Assembly: GCA_019634625.1 (NCBI GenBank)
Contig: JAHCBA010000006.1
Location: 1 to 64,000, forward strand
Reading direction: 5' to 3'
Length of the DNA: 64,000 bases
Origin: Verrucomicrobiia bacterium
GTDB taxonomy: Bacteria; Verrucomicrobiota; Verrucomicrobiia; Limisphaerales; CAIMTB01
The notes below the pieces were generated by a model. It did not search any database. It had not been told where the DNA came from and saw only the letters and a program-made list of their open reading frames with translations. Of the stretch, positions 16,857-28,916 are shown piece by piece; position 1 is the first letter of the stretch; each line of letters begins with the position of its first letter. Both the position numbers and the translations under genes were made by a program.

Positions 16857-17507
16857 TCAGCGGAGACTCTTCGATGCCGGCTTGCCGGAGTTCTTTTCCG
16901 AGGCGGCTCTCCGGCCCTTTGCGGCGGGCGCCGGGGTGGGGTCTGCCTTCAAGGACGCCTTGGTCTCCTCCATCAACCCGGCCAGGGTTTCCTTCAACTC
17001 GGCCTTGGTCTCCCGGCTCATCCGATCGATGAAAAGCACGCCGTTGAGATGATCCACCTCATGCTGGATCGCCCGGGCCAGCAGTCCGCCGCACCGGAAT
17101 GCAACCGGTCGCCCGTCGGCCCCCAGGGCGTGCACATCAATCCTCGCGGCGCGCGGAATGTCCGCGTAGATTTCCGGGAAGCTCAGGCAGCCCTCCGGCC
17201 CATTCACCGTGTCGCCCACCAGCGTCAACTCCGGGTTGATCAGCACCATCGGCATCCGCTCCTCAATGTCTGCCGCCCTCCCGTCGATCTCCAGCGTCGA
17301 TGGCCGGTCCTTCAGCCCGCGCACGTCGAGAACCGTCAGGCGCACCGCGTGCCCCACCTGATGCGCCGCCAACCCGATTCCATGGGCGTCATACATCGTG
17401 TCGAGCATGTCGGTGACCAGTTGGCGCACCTCCGGAGTGATCCGCTCGATCGACTCGCCCTTCTGCCGCAACGCCGGGTGCCCGTACTGAACAATCGGTA
17501 GAATCAT
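16857..17507 (-). CDS. def: peptide deformylase
   Basis: 216 residues. All three metalloenzyme motifs are present: GIGLAAHQ (43-50), EGCLS (105-109, metal ligand Cys107) and HEVDH (149-153). It removes the N-terminal formyl group from new proteins in the cytoplasm using a bound metal ion. The C-terminal 35 residues are a lysine/alanine/proline-rich tail not needed for catalysis. The start MILPIVQYGHPALR is the usual beginning of the family; the longer upstream frame runs into repeat copy B. No fmt gene is adjacent. Confidence 0.95.
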   Translation of the reverse strand: MILPIVQYGHPALRQKGESIERITPEVRQLVTDMLDTMYDAHGIGLAAHQVGHAVRLTVLDVRGLKDRPSTLEIDGRAADIEERMPMVLINPELTLVGDTVNGPEGCLSFPEIYADIPRAARIDVHALGADGRPVAFRCGGLLARAIQHEVDHLNGVLFIDRMSRETKAELKETLAGLMEETKASLKADPTPAPAAKGRRAASEKNSGKPASKSLR

Positions 17508-17603
17508 GCCTGCCCGAGGGACGTTTCCCGTTCCCTCCAGCCCAATCTCTCCCCGCCGGCACCCCGGAGGCAAGCGCCCGTTGTGGTGTCCCGCATCGAG
17601 GGC

Positions 17604-17780
17604 GGTGCCTCCCGGAGTTGCAGGTGAGGAGGCAGCAAATCGGAGGGACGAGCTCTGCGAGTCCTCAACCCCATGCTCCACACCGTTGCGGCCTCGTGGA
17701 ACCCGGCCCTCCGAATTCACCCCTCAGCCTAAATTCGGAGGGACGAGCTCTGCGAGTCCACAACCCATCGCTCCCCATCG
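17604..17780 (+). repeat. dispersed intergenic palindromic element, copy B (variant with a duplicated core)
   Basis: The left end GGTGCCTCCCGGAGTTG and the core at 17641 match the other copies. The usual right arm is replaced by a linker and a second core (GGAGGGACGAGCTCTGCGAG) at 17737-17756. Copy E has the same arrangement, so this is a subclass rather than random decay. It lies between divergent def and esterase genes. Confidence 0.8.
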
Positions 17781-17789
17781 TTTTGGCGC

Positions 17790-17817
17790 TTGTTGGCCCC
17801 GACGCCGCCCGTAGGGT
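17790..17817 (+). promoter_or_regulatory. candidate promoter of the esterase gene
   Basis: TTGTTG (17790-17795), 16-bp spacer, TAGGGT (17812-17817), 10 bp before the ATG at 17828. Same architecture as the promoter at 16329. Confidence 0.45.
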
Positions 17818-17827
17818 TTCCCTCCTC

Positions 17828-18703
17828 ATGCGCATGAAGCTTCTGCCGTGGTTGGCCGCCTGCCTCCTGGGCCTCGGAACGGACGCCGCCCTGGCCGCCC
17901 CTGCCAAGGCCGTTGTCCTCTGGCCCGGCGCCGCCCCCGGGGCCCTGGGAACGAACGAGACCGACCGTCCCACCCTCACCCACTACCCCGCCCGGCCCCC
18001 GGCCGCCACCGGCGCCGCTGTCGTGGTCTGTCCCGGTGGCGGCTACGGCGGGCTGGCCTCCCACGAAGGTCATGACTACGCCCTGTGGCTCAACGAACGG
18101 GGCATCGCGGCCTTTGTGCTGAAGTACCGCCTCGGCTCCCACGGGTATCGCCACCCGGTGATGCTCCAGGATGCCGGCCGCGCAGTCCGCTGGGTGCGGG
18201 CTCATGCCGCCACCTTGGGGCTGGATCCGGCGCGGGTCGGCATCATGGGTTCCTCCGCCGGCGGGCACCTCGCCTCCACGCTTCTGACCCGCTTCGACAA
18301 CGGCCGACCCGACGATCCGGACCCGGTCGAGCGCCAAAGTTCCCGGCCGGACCTGGGCATCCTCTGCTACCCGGTCATTACCATGGGCCAGTTCACGCAT
18401 GCCGGTTCGCGCCGCAATCTGCTCGGTGAGAATCCCGGTCCTGACCTCATCGACGCCCTCTCGAATGAACGTCAGGTGACACCCCACACCCCGCCCACCT
18501 TCCTCTGGCATACCGTCGAGGACCAACCGGTGCCTCTGGAGAACAGCCTTGTGTTCGCCCAGGCGCTGCGCGCCGCTGGCGTGCCCTTCGAACTGCACCT
18601 CTTCGAAAAGGGACGCCACGGCATCGGCCTGGCCGGAGGCCACCCCTGGACCGTCGCGCTCGCCGCCTGGCTCGCGGAACGCGGATTCGCCGCCCGCCCC
18701 TGA
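17828..18703 (+). CDS. secreted alpha/beta hydrolase (esterase, acetyl-xylan-esterase-like)
   Basis: 291 residues with a signal peptide cleaved around AALAA (residues 20-25). The alpha/beta fold shows the oxyanion-hole motif CPGGGYGGLA near residue 70, the nucleophile elbow GSSAGG near residue 140, an Asp in HTVEDQPVP and the catalytic His in GRHGIGLA near the C-terminus. The family contains carbohydrate esterases and carboxylesterases of the periplasm or outside; the substrate is not predictable here. It stands alone, 38 bp before the Lol-type transporter genes. Confidence 0.85.
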   Translation: MRMKLLPWLAACLLGLGTDAALAAPAKAVVLWPGAAPGALGTNETDRPTLTHYPARPPAATGAAVVVCPGGGYGGLASHEGHDYALWLNERGIAAFVLKYRLGSHGYRHPVMLQDAGRAVRWVRAHAATLGLDPARVGIMGSSAGGHLASTLLTRFDNGRPDDPDPVERQSSRPDLGILCYPVITMGQFTHAGSRRNLLGENPGPDLIDALSNERQVTPHTPPTFLWHTVEDQPVPLENSLVFAQALRAAGVPFELHLFEKGRHGIGLAGGHPWTVALAAWLAERGFAARP

Positions 18704-18741
18704 TTCCCACTCCGCTCCAAAACTTCACCCCATCTCCTCGC

Positions 18742-20022
18742 GTGCTGCGCCTCCCGTTCGAACTGATGCTGGCGCTGCGGTACCTCCGCCCCAAGCGCAC
18801 CTTCGTTTCGGTCATCACCCTCATCGCCATCATCGGCGTCACGCTCGGTGTCACCGTGCTGATCGTGGTCATCGCCGTCATGACCGGATTCGGCGAGCAA
18901 CTGCGCGAGCGTCTGCTCGGCTTCAACCCCCACCTGACCGTCCGCCGCGCCGGTGCCAACCTCAACAACTACGAGGCCGTCCTCGATGTCGTCGCCGCCC
19001 ATCCCGCCGTGGTCCGTGCGGCACCCTGGGTCGAAGGCCCCGTCCTGCTCGAGCGGCCGGCCGAAGGCGGCTCGATTGTCCTCACCCCGATCGTCCGCGG
19101 CGTCGATCCCAGGCTGGGTCGCGACGCCAACCCGCTCCTCGACAACATCCGGTTCGGCACCAACGACCTCAGGGGCAATGGCATTCTCCTCGGCTACGAA
19201 CTCGCCCGCCAGCTCGACGCCTTCCCGGGCGACCGCGTCAACATCCTCCCCCCCAGCGTCGCCCAACGCATGTGGTCCCAGGCCCGCCGCAGCCCGGACG
19301 GCCAGAGTGACGAGATCTTCGCACCTCTCGAATTCGTGGTCCGGGGCGTCTTCGACGCCGGCTACTACGAGTACAACATCGCGTACGTCATTGCTTCCCT
19401 CTGGGATGCCCAGGACCTCTACAACCTCGAGGACTCCGTCCACGGGGTTACGGCCATGTTGCGGGACCCCCTGACTGCCGATGTTGTCCGCCGCGACCTC
19501 GCCGCCACCCTGGGGCAGGCCTACCACGTGACCACCTGGATGGAGGAGAAGGGCGAAATCCTCGAGGCGGTTGCCGTCGAGAAGAAGGTGATGTTCATCG
19601 TCCTCTTCTTCGTGATGATCGTCGCCGCCTTCGGCATCACCAGCACCCTCATCACCTTCGTCGTCCAGAAAACCCGCGAGATCGGCGTCCTCAAGGCCCT
19701 CGGCTGCACCCGCGCCCAGGTCTCCTGGCTCTTCCTGAGCCAGAGCCTGTTCGTCGGCGTCATCGGCGTCGCCTCCGGCTGCACCCTCGGCCTCCTCGCG
19801 GTCCGGTACCGCAACGAATTCCTCGAGTTGATGCGCCGCTCGACCGGCCTCGAACTGTTCCCGGCCAGCATCTACGGCTTCGGCGCCCTGCCCGCCCGTC
19901 TCGTGTCCTCCGATCTCCTGCTGATCTGCGGCAGCGCCCTCGTCATCTGTGTGCTCGCCGGCGTGCTCCCCGCCTGGAATGCCGGCCGTCTCCAACCGGT
20001 CGAAGCCCTTCGCCATGAGTAG
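18742..20022 (+). CDS. lipoprotein-releasing ABC transporter permease, LolC/LolE family
   Basis: 426 residues. One membrane helix near residues 25-48 is followed by a large periplasmic MacB-like domain (about 50-280) and three C-terminal helices in an FtsX-type domain. This is the LolC/LolE pattern. With LolD it extracts outer-membrane lipoproteins from the inner membrane. Only one permease gene is present, so the complex may be a homodimer (LolF-like). The start is a GTG giving MLRLPFELMLALRYLRPKR; an ATG eight codons later is possible. It overlaps the ATPase gene by 8 bp. Confidence 0.88.
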   Translation: MLRLPFELMLALRYLRPKRTFVSVITLIAIIGVTLGVTVLIVVIAVMTGFGEQLRERLLGFNPHLTVRRAGANLNNYEAVLDVVAAHPAVVRAAPWVEGPVLLERPAEGGSIVLTPIVRGVDPRLGRDANPLLDNIRFGTNDLRGNGILLGYELARQLDAFPGDRVNILPPSVAQRMWSQARRSPDGQSDEIFAPLEFVVRGVFDAGYYEYNIAYVIASLWDAQDLYNLEDSVHGVTAMLRDPLTADVVRRDLAATLGQAYHVTTWMEEKGEILEAVAVEKKVMFIVLFFVMIVAAFGITSTLITFVVQKTREIGVLKALGCTRAQVSWLFLSQSLFVGVIGVASGCTLGLLAVRYRNEFLELMRRSTGLELFPASIYGFGALPARLVSSDLLLICGSALVICVLAGVLPAWNAGRLQPVEALRHE

Positions 20023-20710
20023 CCCGCCCTGCGCCCCCCTGCTTGCCGCCCGGGACATCCGAAAGTCCTACCGCATGGGCCGTCGCCACGTCGATGTCCT
20101 CCGCGGCGTCTCCCTCGAAGTGCAGTCCGGCGAGTTCCTGGCCCTCCGCGGGGCGTCCGGTTCCGGCAAGAGCACCCTGCTCCATCTCCTCGGTGGACTC
20201 GACCGCCCCGACGCCGGCACGATCCTGTTCCGGAACGAGGCGGTCGATCGATGGCCACCCGCCCGTCTCGCCGCCTTCCGCAATGCCCAGGTCGGCTTCG
20301 TCTTTCAAGCCTACCATCTCCTGCCCGAACTCGATGCCCTCGAGAACGTCAGCCTCCCGGCCCGCATGGCCCGTCAGCCTGCCGCGGAAACCCTGCACCG
20401 CGCCCGCAAGATGCTTTCGCGTGTCGGTCTCGAACATCGTCTCGACCATCGACCCGCCGAACTGTCCGGCGGCGAACAGCAACGCGTCGCCATCGCCCGC
20501 GCCCTCATCAACCGCCCCCAACTGGTCCTCGCCGACGAACCCACCGGCAATCTCGACTCCCGTAGCGGATCGGAAATCCTGCACCTCCTGGAATCCCTCC
20601 AGTCCGAGTACGGAATGACCCTGGTCCTGGTCACCCACGATCCCGGCGTCGCCGCCCGCGCCCCCCGTGTCCTCGAACTCACCGACGGCACCCTCGCCCC
20701 TCCCCCCTGA
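20015..20710 (+). CDS. lolD: lipoprotein-releasing ABC transporter ATPase
   Basis: 231 residues with Walker A GASGSGKST near residue 49, the Q-loop in FVFQAYHLLPELDALENV, the signature LSGGEQQRVAIARAL, Walker B LVLADEPTGNLD and the switch His in VTHD. The residues after the Q-loop and the TGNLD sequence are typical of the LolD/MacB/FtsE group. It powers the preceding permease. The start ATG lies inside the last codons of the permease gene. Confidence 0.9.
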   Translation: MSSPPCAPLLAARDIRKSYRMGRRHVDVLRGVSLEVQSGEFLALRGASGSGKSTLLHLLGGLDRPDAGTILFRNEAVDRWPPARLAAFRNAQVGFVFQAYHLLPELDALENVSLPARMARQPAAETLHRARKMLSRVGLEHRLDHRPAELSGGEQQRVAIARALINRPQLVLADEPTGNLDSRSGSEILHLLESLQSEYGMTLVLVTHDPGVAARAPRVLELTDGTLAPPP

Positions 20711-20740
20711 CCTCCCCTTCCTCCGTCCACCTCCCCGTCC

Positions 20741-20770
20741 TTGCCTTGGCTCCAAACGGTGCCCTAGCGT
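20741..20770 (+). promoter_or_regulatory. candidate promoter of ilvE
   Basis: TTGCCT (20741-20746), 18-bp spacer and TAGCGT (20765-20770), 12 bp before the ATG at 20783. It lies in the only gap between lolD and ilvE. Confidence 0.4.
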
Positions 20771-20782
20771 GACGGGGCACGG

Positions 20783-21655
20783 ATGAAGATCTACATCGAC
20801 GGCCGGTACTACGATGAAAAGAGCGCGAAGATCTCGGTCTTCGATCACGGGCTGCTCTACGGGGATGGCGTGTTCGAAGGGATTCGCGTGTACAGCGGCC
20901 GGGTCTTCAAGCTGAAGGAGCACATCGAACGGCTCGCCTACTCGGCCAAGGCCATCCTTCTCAACCTGCCCCTCTCCCATGCCGACCTGTGCCGGGCCAC
21001 CGTCGAGACCTGCCGCCGCAACCGACTCCGCAATGGTTACATCCGCCTGCTGGTGACCCGTGGCCGCGGCACCCTGGGCCTCAATCCCAACACGTGCTCC
21101 GCCCCTTCCGTGATCATCATCGCGGGCAAGATCCAGCTCTACCCCGCCGAATACTACGAGCGCGGCCTCGAAATCGTCACCGTCCCCACCGTCCGCAACC
21201 TTCACAGCGCCCTCAACCCGGCCATCAAGTCGCTCAATTACCTCAATAACATCCTCGCCAAGATCGAGGCCAACCAGGCCGGCTGCGAGGAGGCCATCAT
21301 GCTCAATGCCGAGGGCTACGTGGCCGAATGCACCGGGGACAACCTGTTCCTCGTCAAGGGTCGCCACCTCATGACCCCGCCCCTGTCCGCCGGCGCCCTC
21401 TACGGCATCACCCGCGCCACCGTCATGGACCTCGCCCAGGCCGCCGGACTCACGGTCTCCGAACCCAACCTGACCCGGTACGACGTGTACAATGCCGACG
21501 AATGCTTCCTCACCGGCACCGGCGCCGAGGTGGTGCCGGTGATCAAGGTGGACGGACGTTCCATCGGCGAAGGCCGGCCCGGCCCGGTCACCCGGGACCT
21601 CGTCCGTGCCTACCACTCCTTGACGAACTCCACCGGGGAACCGATATACGGCTAG
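20783..21655 (+). CDS. ilvE: branched-chain amino acid aminotransferase (class IV, PLP-dependent)
   Basis: 290 residues. The PLP lysine is Lys149 in AIKSLNYLNN, with SVFDHGLLYGDGVFEG near residue 18 and EGYVAECTGDNLF near residue 180 as further landmarks. It transfers the amino group between glutamate and leucine, isoleucine or valine in the cytoplasm. Sequence and length fit IlvE; D-amino-acid transaminase and aminodeoxychorismate lyase share the fold but are less likely. No other ilv genes are nearby. Confidence 0.85.
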   Translation: MKIYIDGRYYDEKSAKISVFDHGLLYGDGVFEGIRVYSGRVFKLKEHIERLAYSAKAILLNLPLSHADLCRATVETCRRNRLRNGYIRLLVTRGRGTLGLNPNTCSAPSVIIIAGKIQLYPAEYYERGLEIVTVPTVRNLHSALNPAIKSLNYLNNILAKIEANQAGCEEAIMLNAEGYVAECTGDNLFLVKGRHLMTPPLSAGALYGITRATVMDLAQAAGLTVSEPNLTRYDVYNADECFLTGTGAEVVPVIKVDGRSIGEGRPGPVTRDLVRAYHSLTNSTGEPIYG

Positions 21656-21802
21656 AGGACATGTCCGACCCGACGGGCCTTCCTTCCGCGCGCGCCGTCC
21701 CTGCCGGTCTCGCGGAATGGATGTTGCCGATTCGCGATCCGGGCGGGAATCTCCTCCCGGCGGGCGGGGACCCTCGATCGTGTCCTTCCCGCCCACCCAT
21801 CC

Positions 21803-22315
21803 ATGCTCTGCAGCATCTGCCAGAAGAACGAAGCGAAGGTGCATCTGACACAGATTGTCGATGACAAGATGCAGAAGGTGGATCTGTGCGAGGCCTGCTC
21901 CAAGGCCAAGGGCGTCACCGATCCAGCCGGTTTTTCCCTCGCCGATCTCCTGCTCGGCCTCGGGGCGGCCCAGGACGGCGGCGAAAACCGCCCCACCCCC
22001 AAGGCCGGCGAACTCTCCTGTCCCGGGTGCGGCCTTTCCCAGGCGGATTTCAAGAAGTCCGGCCGCTTCGGCTGCCCGCAGTGCTACACCACGTTCGCCG
22101 AAGGACTGCCCGGCATGCTCAAGACGATGCACAAGGGCCTCCGCCACATCGGCAAAGTTCCCCAAACCCACCGGCCCAAGCGCGATCCCGCCGACCTCCT
22201 CCGGCAACTCAACCGGCGCCTCGAAAAAGCGATCCAAATGGAAAATTTCGAGGAGGCCGCCCAGTTGCGCGATCAGATCCGCGCCCTCAAGCAGCCCGCC
22301 GCCCAGGCGCCGTGA
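21803..22315 (+). CDS. mcsA: McsA-like zinc-finger activator of the arginine kinase McsB
   Basis: 170 residues with four CxxC pairs (Cys3/6, 29/32, 73/76 and 91/94), enough for two zinc-binding knuckles, and a C-terminal UVR motif near residues 128-163 (NRRLEKAIQMENFEEAAQLRD). In Bacillus, McsA binds and activates McsB and helps deliver substrates to ClpC. The next gene starts 3 bp downstream, completing an mcsA-mcsB-clpC operon. Confidence 0.88.
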   Translation: MLCSICQKNEAKVHLTQIVDDKMQKVDLCEACSKAKGVTDPAGFSLADLLLGLGAAQDGGENRPTPKAGELSCPGCGLSQADFKKSGRFGCPQCYTTFAEGLPGMLKTMHKGLRHIGKVPQTHRPKRDPADLLRQLNRRLEKAIQMENFEEAAQLRDQIRALKQPAAQAP

Positions 22316-22318
22316 TCC

Positions 22319-23460
22319 ATGTCCAACGACCTCCATTCCTTCCTCAGCCTCCCGGCCGATACCGTCCGCAAGACCGGGCCGATGGACCAGATTGTCCTCT
22401 CGTCCCGGGTCCGGCTCGCCCGCAATATCCAGGGCTTCGCCTTCCCCGGTTGGGCCAAGAAATCCGAACGCGTCCGCTCCCTCGACATTATCCGCAGCGC
22501 CGTCGAGCAGGTGCCGGTGATGACCAGCGGCTTCGCCGATTCCATGGACAGCCTGTCCTCCATGGACAAGCAGATCCTCGTCGAACGCCACCTCATCAGC
22601 CGCGAACACGCCGCCAAGAGCGGTGGCAGCGGTCTCGTCCTCGACCGCCTCGAGTCCCTCAGCGTCATGATCAATGAGGAGGACCACCTGCGGATGCAGT
22701 CGCTCCGCCCCGGCCTCCAGCTCCGCGAGGCCTGGCAGGCGGTCGATGAAATGGACAGTGCCCTCGAGGCCCGCCTCCCCTACGCCTTCTCCCCCGATCT
22801 TGGCTTCCTCACCGCCTGCCCCACCAACGTCGGCACAGGCATCCGCGTCAGTGCCATGCTGCACCTGCCCGGATTGGTCCTGACCGAACTCATCAATTCC
22901 ATCGTCCAGTCCGTCAACAAGCTGGGGCTCGCGGTCCGCGGCCTCTACGGCGAAGGCACCGAGGCCCTCGGCAACATCTTCCAGGTCTCCAACCAGATGA
23001 CCCTCGGCGAATCCGAACTCGAGATCGTCGAACGCCTCAGCAAGGTCGTCCACCAGATGATCGAGCACGAGCTCAATGCCCGGCAGAAGCTCCTCGAGGA
23101 GAAACCCAAGGTCCTCTTCAACCATGTCGGCCGCGCCTTCGGCATCCTTGCCAATGCCCATAGCATCTCGTCCAAGGAGGCCATGAACCTCCTGTCCCTG
23201 GTGCGCCTGGCCCACGACTTCAAGATGTTCCCCACGGTCCCCAGGGCCCTCTTCGACGAACTCCTCCTGGTCACCCAGCCGGCCCACCTCCAGCGGGCCC
23301 AGGCCGGCAAGCTCGCCGCCGACGAACGCGATATCCGGCGGGCCGATCTCCTCCGCGACCGGCTGGCCGAGACGCCACGCCCGGTGACCGCCCAGTTGAC
23401 GCCGCCGGAAGCCGGTGACATTACACCCCCTCCGGAACCCCCCCCGGCAAACGATGCTTT

Positions 23461-23464
<4 letters not shown>
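22319..23464 (+). CDS. mcsB: protein arginine kinase
   Basis: 381 residues of the phosphagen-kinase fold. SSRVRLARNI near residue 28 and the active-site TACPTNVGTG with Cys167 are present; the cysteine falls at the position known for B. subtilis McsB. McsB phosphorylates arginines of damaged proteins, marking them for ClpC-ClpP. The last ~35 residues are proline-rich and less typical. The stop overlaps the clpC start by 4 bp. The ctsR repressor gene that heads the Firmicutes operon is absent. Confidence 0.92.
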
Positions 23465-25977
<2,513 letters not shown>

Positions 25978-26043
25978 TCCACCCCACCCCTCACCCGGCC
26001 GCGGTCCCCGGGCCCGGCGCGGAAATCCCCGCCCGTCACACCC

Positions 26044-27204
26044 ATGCCCGGGTCGATCAAAGCCTTCGCCCAGGCTCTCCTTCCTCACCTTCAATCGGTC
26101 CCGGCAAGCCTCGACTTCGAGGCCATGGCCCTCGGCCTGTTCCGGCTTCAGTTCGATCGCAACCCCGCCTACCGCCGCCTTTGCCTCGCCGACGGTGTCC
26201 AGCCCGATCATGTCCCGTCCTGGGACGCCATCCCCGCCGTCCCCACGGTGGCCTTCAAGGAGATGGCCATGACGTCTCTTCCGGAAGCCGACCGCACACA
26301 CTGGTTCCTCTCCAGCGGCACCACCCGCCAGGAATCCAGCCGCCATTATCATCACGCGGACTCGCTCTCCCTCTACGAAGCCGCCGCAACAGCCTGGTTC
26401 ACACCCCATCTGATGGGCGGGCTGGCGGCACCTCTCCCCTCCCGTCAGCGCTTCCATTTCCTTTCCCTCACGCCGTCTCCGGATCAGGCGCCCCATTCGT
26501 CGCTCGTGCACATGATCGCCCGCGTGGCGCCTGAGCATCGCGCTGGTCCCACCCGTTTTCTCGGGACGCTGGCCTCCGATGGGTCGTGGGAACTGGACCC
26601 CTCCCGCTGTCACGACGCCCTCCGGGAGTACGACGCCTCTGCCAACCCGGTCCTGGTCCTGGGAACCGCATTCCACTTCGTCCATTGGCTTGAAGCCGGT
26701 CCGCCCCGCGGCGTCCCGCCCTCGTTGCCGCCCGGCTCGCGCGTCATGGAGACGGGCGGGTACAAGGGCCGCTCGCGGGTTCTGGACAAGGCAGCTCTTC
26801 ACCAGGCCATTTCAGAACTTACCGGGATCCCACCCAGCCACATCGTCAGCGAGTACGGCATGAGCGAACTCAGCTCCCAGGCCTACGACCACGCGGTTCC
26901 GGAACCAGGCCAACCCGATCCCGGTCCTCCCCCCAACCAACGGTCGCTGCGCTTTCCTCCCTGGGTCCGGATTCGCGTCATCTCCCCCGAGCACGGCCGG
27001 GAAGTCGCGCCCGGCGAAATCGGCCGCCTGCGCATCTGGGACCTCGCCAACGTCTGGTCGGTCATGGCCATCCAGACCGACGACCTTGCCGTCCGAACCG
27101 CGGACGGCTTCCGCCTGGCGGGCCGCGCCCCGGCGGCACCCCCTCGAGGCTGCTCCCTCATGGTCCAACCCGCTCCCGTTCCGCCCCCCCGCGGGAATCG
27201 GTAG
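26044..27204 (+). CDS. LuxE-like acyl-protein synthetase (adenylate-forming)
   Basis: 386 residues of the acyl-protein synthetase family. The adenylation signature is SSGTTRQESSR (90-100), followed by a METGGYKGRSR segment near residue 238 and an EYGMSELSSQ segment near residue 277, which is the A5-like motif of adenylating enzymes. LuxE activates a fatty acid as acyl-AMP and transfers the acyl group via its own cysteine to LuxC. The LuxC-like gene follows after 273 bp that hold repeat copy C. No luxD or luciferase genes are present, so the product is probably an aldehyde or alcohol for another purpose. The final ~20 residues are proline-rich. Confidence 0.82.
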   Translation: MPGSIKAFAQALLPHLQSVPASLDFEAMALGLFRLQFDRNPAYRRLCLADGVQPDHVPSWDAIPAVPTVAFKEMAMTSLPEADRTHWFLSSGTTRQESSRHYHHADSLSLYEAAATAWFTPHLMGGLAAPLPSRQRFHFLSLTPSPDQAPHSSLVHMIARVAPEHRAGPTRFLGTLASDGSWELDPSRCHDALREYDASANPVLVLGTAFHFVHWLEAGPPRGVPPSLPPGSRVMETGGYKGRSRVLDKAALHQAISELTGIPPSHIVSEYGMSELSSQAYDHAVPEPGQPDPGPPPNQRSLRFPPWVRIRVISPEHGREVAPGEIGRLRIWDLANVWSVMAIQTDDLAVRTADGFRLAGRAPAAPPRGCSLMVQPAPVPPPRGNR

Positions 27205-27260
27205 CGCAGACGGAGCATGCCCGATTCGGCCTCCGCCCGTCGCCTCGGCTCGGCTGCGGC

Positions 27261-27422
27261 GGTGCATGCCGGAGTTGTGGGTGGGGAGGCAGCGGATCGG
27301 AGGGACGAGCTCCGCGAGTCCTCCATCCATGGCACCACTCCGCTGCGGCCTCGTGGAACTCGGCCCTCCGAGACGACGCTTCGCGAAATTCGCACCTCTC
27401 CCCACAACTTCGGGATGCACGA
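27261..27422 (+). repeat. dispersed intergenic palindromic element, copy C
   Basis: Inverted ends GGTGCATGCCGGAGTTGTGG and CCACAACTTCGGGATGCAC, core at 27299 and opposing CCCTCCGA near 27364. It fills most of the 273-bp space between the LuxE-like and LuxC-like genes, ending 55 bp before the latter. Confidence 0.85.
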
Positions 27423-27477
27423 CGGCCACGGGAGCACGCCGGTTGCCCGGCCGAACCCTGTCCGACAGGATGGGCCC

Positions 27478-28854
27478 GTGCAGTTGCCCAATTATTTCCT
27501 GGCCGATCTGCCACCCGAGCATCCGCTTGCCACCGGCCTCGTCACCGAGGCCTGCCAGACGCTCAAGCGCAATCGGGAACGCTTTCTCCTGCCCCGGAGC
27601 ACCGACGCCATCATCCAGGCCCTGGTCGAAGTCGGCCGTCTGTGGACGGCCCCGCATTCGCCATGGATGGCCCTGGCCCTGGAGCAGGGCCCGGCCGCCA
27701 CCGGGTTTTCCCGCGAACTCCTGGCGGATGGACTCCAGCGGTACTTCCGCCGCTGGACCCCCCGCGCTCTCCAGAACCTCGTACTGCAGGAGTTCGCTCA
27801 TCCCCAGCGCCTCGATCGGCTGGTCGCCAACGACGCCGAGCACATCGCCGCCATTTCCGCCCGCGTCCGCGGACCCGAACTCCTCCTGCACATCACCGCG
27901 GGCATCCTGCCCACCCCCGTCTTCACCGCCATCCTTCATGGACTTCTCGTGCGCTCCGCCCAGTTCGTGAAGTGCGCCTCCCGCTCCTCCCTGCTCCCAC
28001 GCCTCTTCGCCCATTCCCTCCGCGAACTGGAACCCAAGCTCGCCGCCTGCCTCGAGATCGCCGAATGGCCGGGGGGACGCGGACTTCCCGCGGAATCCGA
28101 ACTCCTCCAGGAAATTGATTGCGCCGTCGCCTCGGGCTCGGACGAGACGATCGAGGCCATCCGGCACGCCCTCCCGTCCCGGGTCCGTTTCCTTGCCCAC
28201 GGGCACCGCGTCAGCGCCGGCTACATCGCCCGGGAATCCCTGAACCCTGCCGAACTCCCCGCCACCCTCGAATCCGCGGCCCGCGATGTGGCGGCCTGGG
28301 ACCAGCTCGGCTGCCTGTCCCCCCAGGTGCTCTATGTCGAAACCGGCGGCCTGATCCCTCCCGAGGATTTCGCCGCCGAACTGGCCGGAGCGCTGGACCG
28401 CCTGGAACAGCGTTTGCCCCGCGGCCCCCTCGATCCGGCCACTTCCGCCGCCATTGCCCAGCGACGCGACTATTACCGCATCCGCGCCGCCTCCGGAGAC
28501 CACACCCGCTGCTGGAGCAGCAAGGATTCCACGGCCTGGACGGTGATCTACGAAGCCGATGCCCGGTTTCAACCCTCCTGCCTGCACAGGTTCATCCTCG
28601 TCAAGGCCGTCGACACCCTTGAAGAATGCCTGCACCAGGCCGAAATGATCCGCGGTCAGTGGTCCACCGTCGGTCTTGCCGCCAACGGCGTCCGCATCGA
28701 GGAACTTGCCCGGAGCTTCGCCGACTGGGGCATCACCCGGATCTGTCCGCTTGGGACCATGCAGGACCCGCCCCTGACCTGGCGTCACGATGGTCGCCCG
28801 GTCCTGGGCGATCTCGTCACCTGGACCACCCATGAACGGCCCCTCGACCCCTGA
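27478..28854 (+). CDS. LuxC-like acyl-CoA/acyl-protein reductase (fatty aldehyde forming)
   Basis: 458 residues from a GTG start ([17 protein letters not shown]). An in-frame ATG 63 bp upstream lies in the repeat and was rejected. The LuxC family is seen in [23 protein letters not shown] near residue 135 (given in parts), in the nucleophile Cys279 of DQLGCLSPQ, and in the C-terminal [16 protein letters not shown]. It reduces a thioester-bound acyl group to an aldehyde with NADPH. The partner synthetase is directly upstream, so the two form a fatty-acid reductase couple without luciferase. Confidence 0.87.
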   Translation: MQLPNYFLADLPPEHPLATGLVTEACQTLKRNRERFLLPRSTDAIIQALVEVGRLWTAPHSPWMALALEQGPAATGFSRELLADGLQRYFRRWTPRALQNLVLQEFAHPQRLDRLVANDAEHIAAISARVRGPELLLHITAGILPTPVFTAILHGLLVRSAQFVKCASRSSLLPRLFAHSLRELEPKLAACLEIAEWPGGRGLPAESELLQEIDCAVASGSDETIEAIRHALPSRVRFLAHGHRVSAGYIARESLNPAELPATLESAARDVAAWDQLGCLSPQVLYVETGGLIPPEDFAAELAGALDRLEQRLPRGPLDPATSAAIAQRRDYYRIRAASGDHTRCWSSKDSTAWTVIYEADARFQPSCLHRFILVKAVDTLEECLHQAEMIRGQWSTVGLAANGVRIEELARSFADWGITRICPLGTMQDPPLTWRHDGRPVLGDLVTWTTHERPLDP

Positions 28855-28916
28855 ACCCGCCCCGCCCCGGACACTCCCTGGCGTCCCGGCATCCCGTCCC
28901 GTACCGCTCCGCTCGC

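Noticed and set aside
26044-28854. A bioluminescence (lux) operon
   Set aside because: Only the LuxE-like and LuxC-like reductase subunits are present; no luciferase or transferase gene is nearby.
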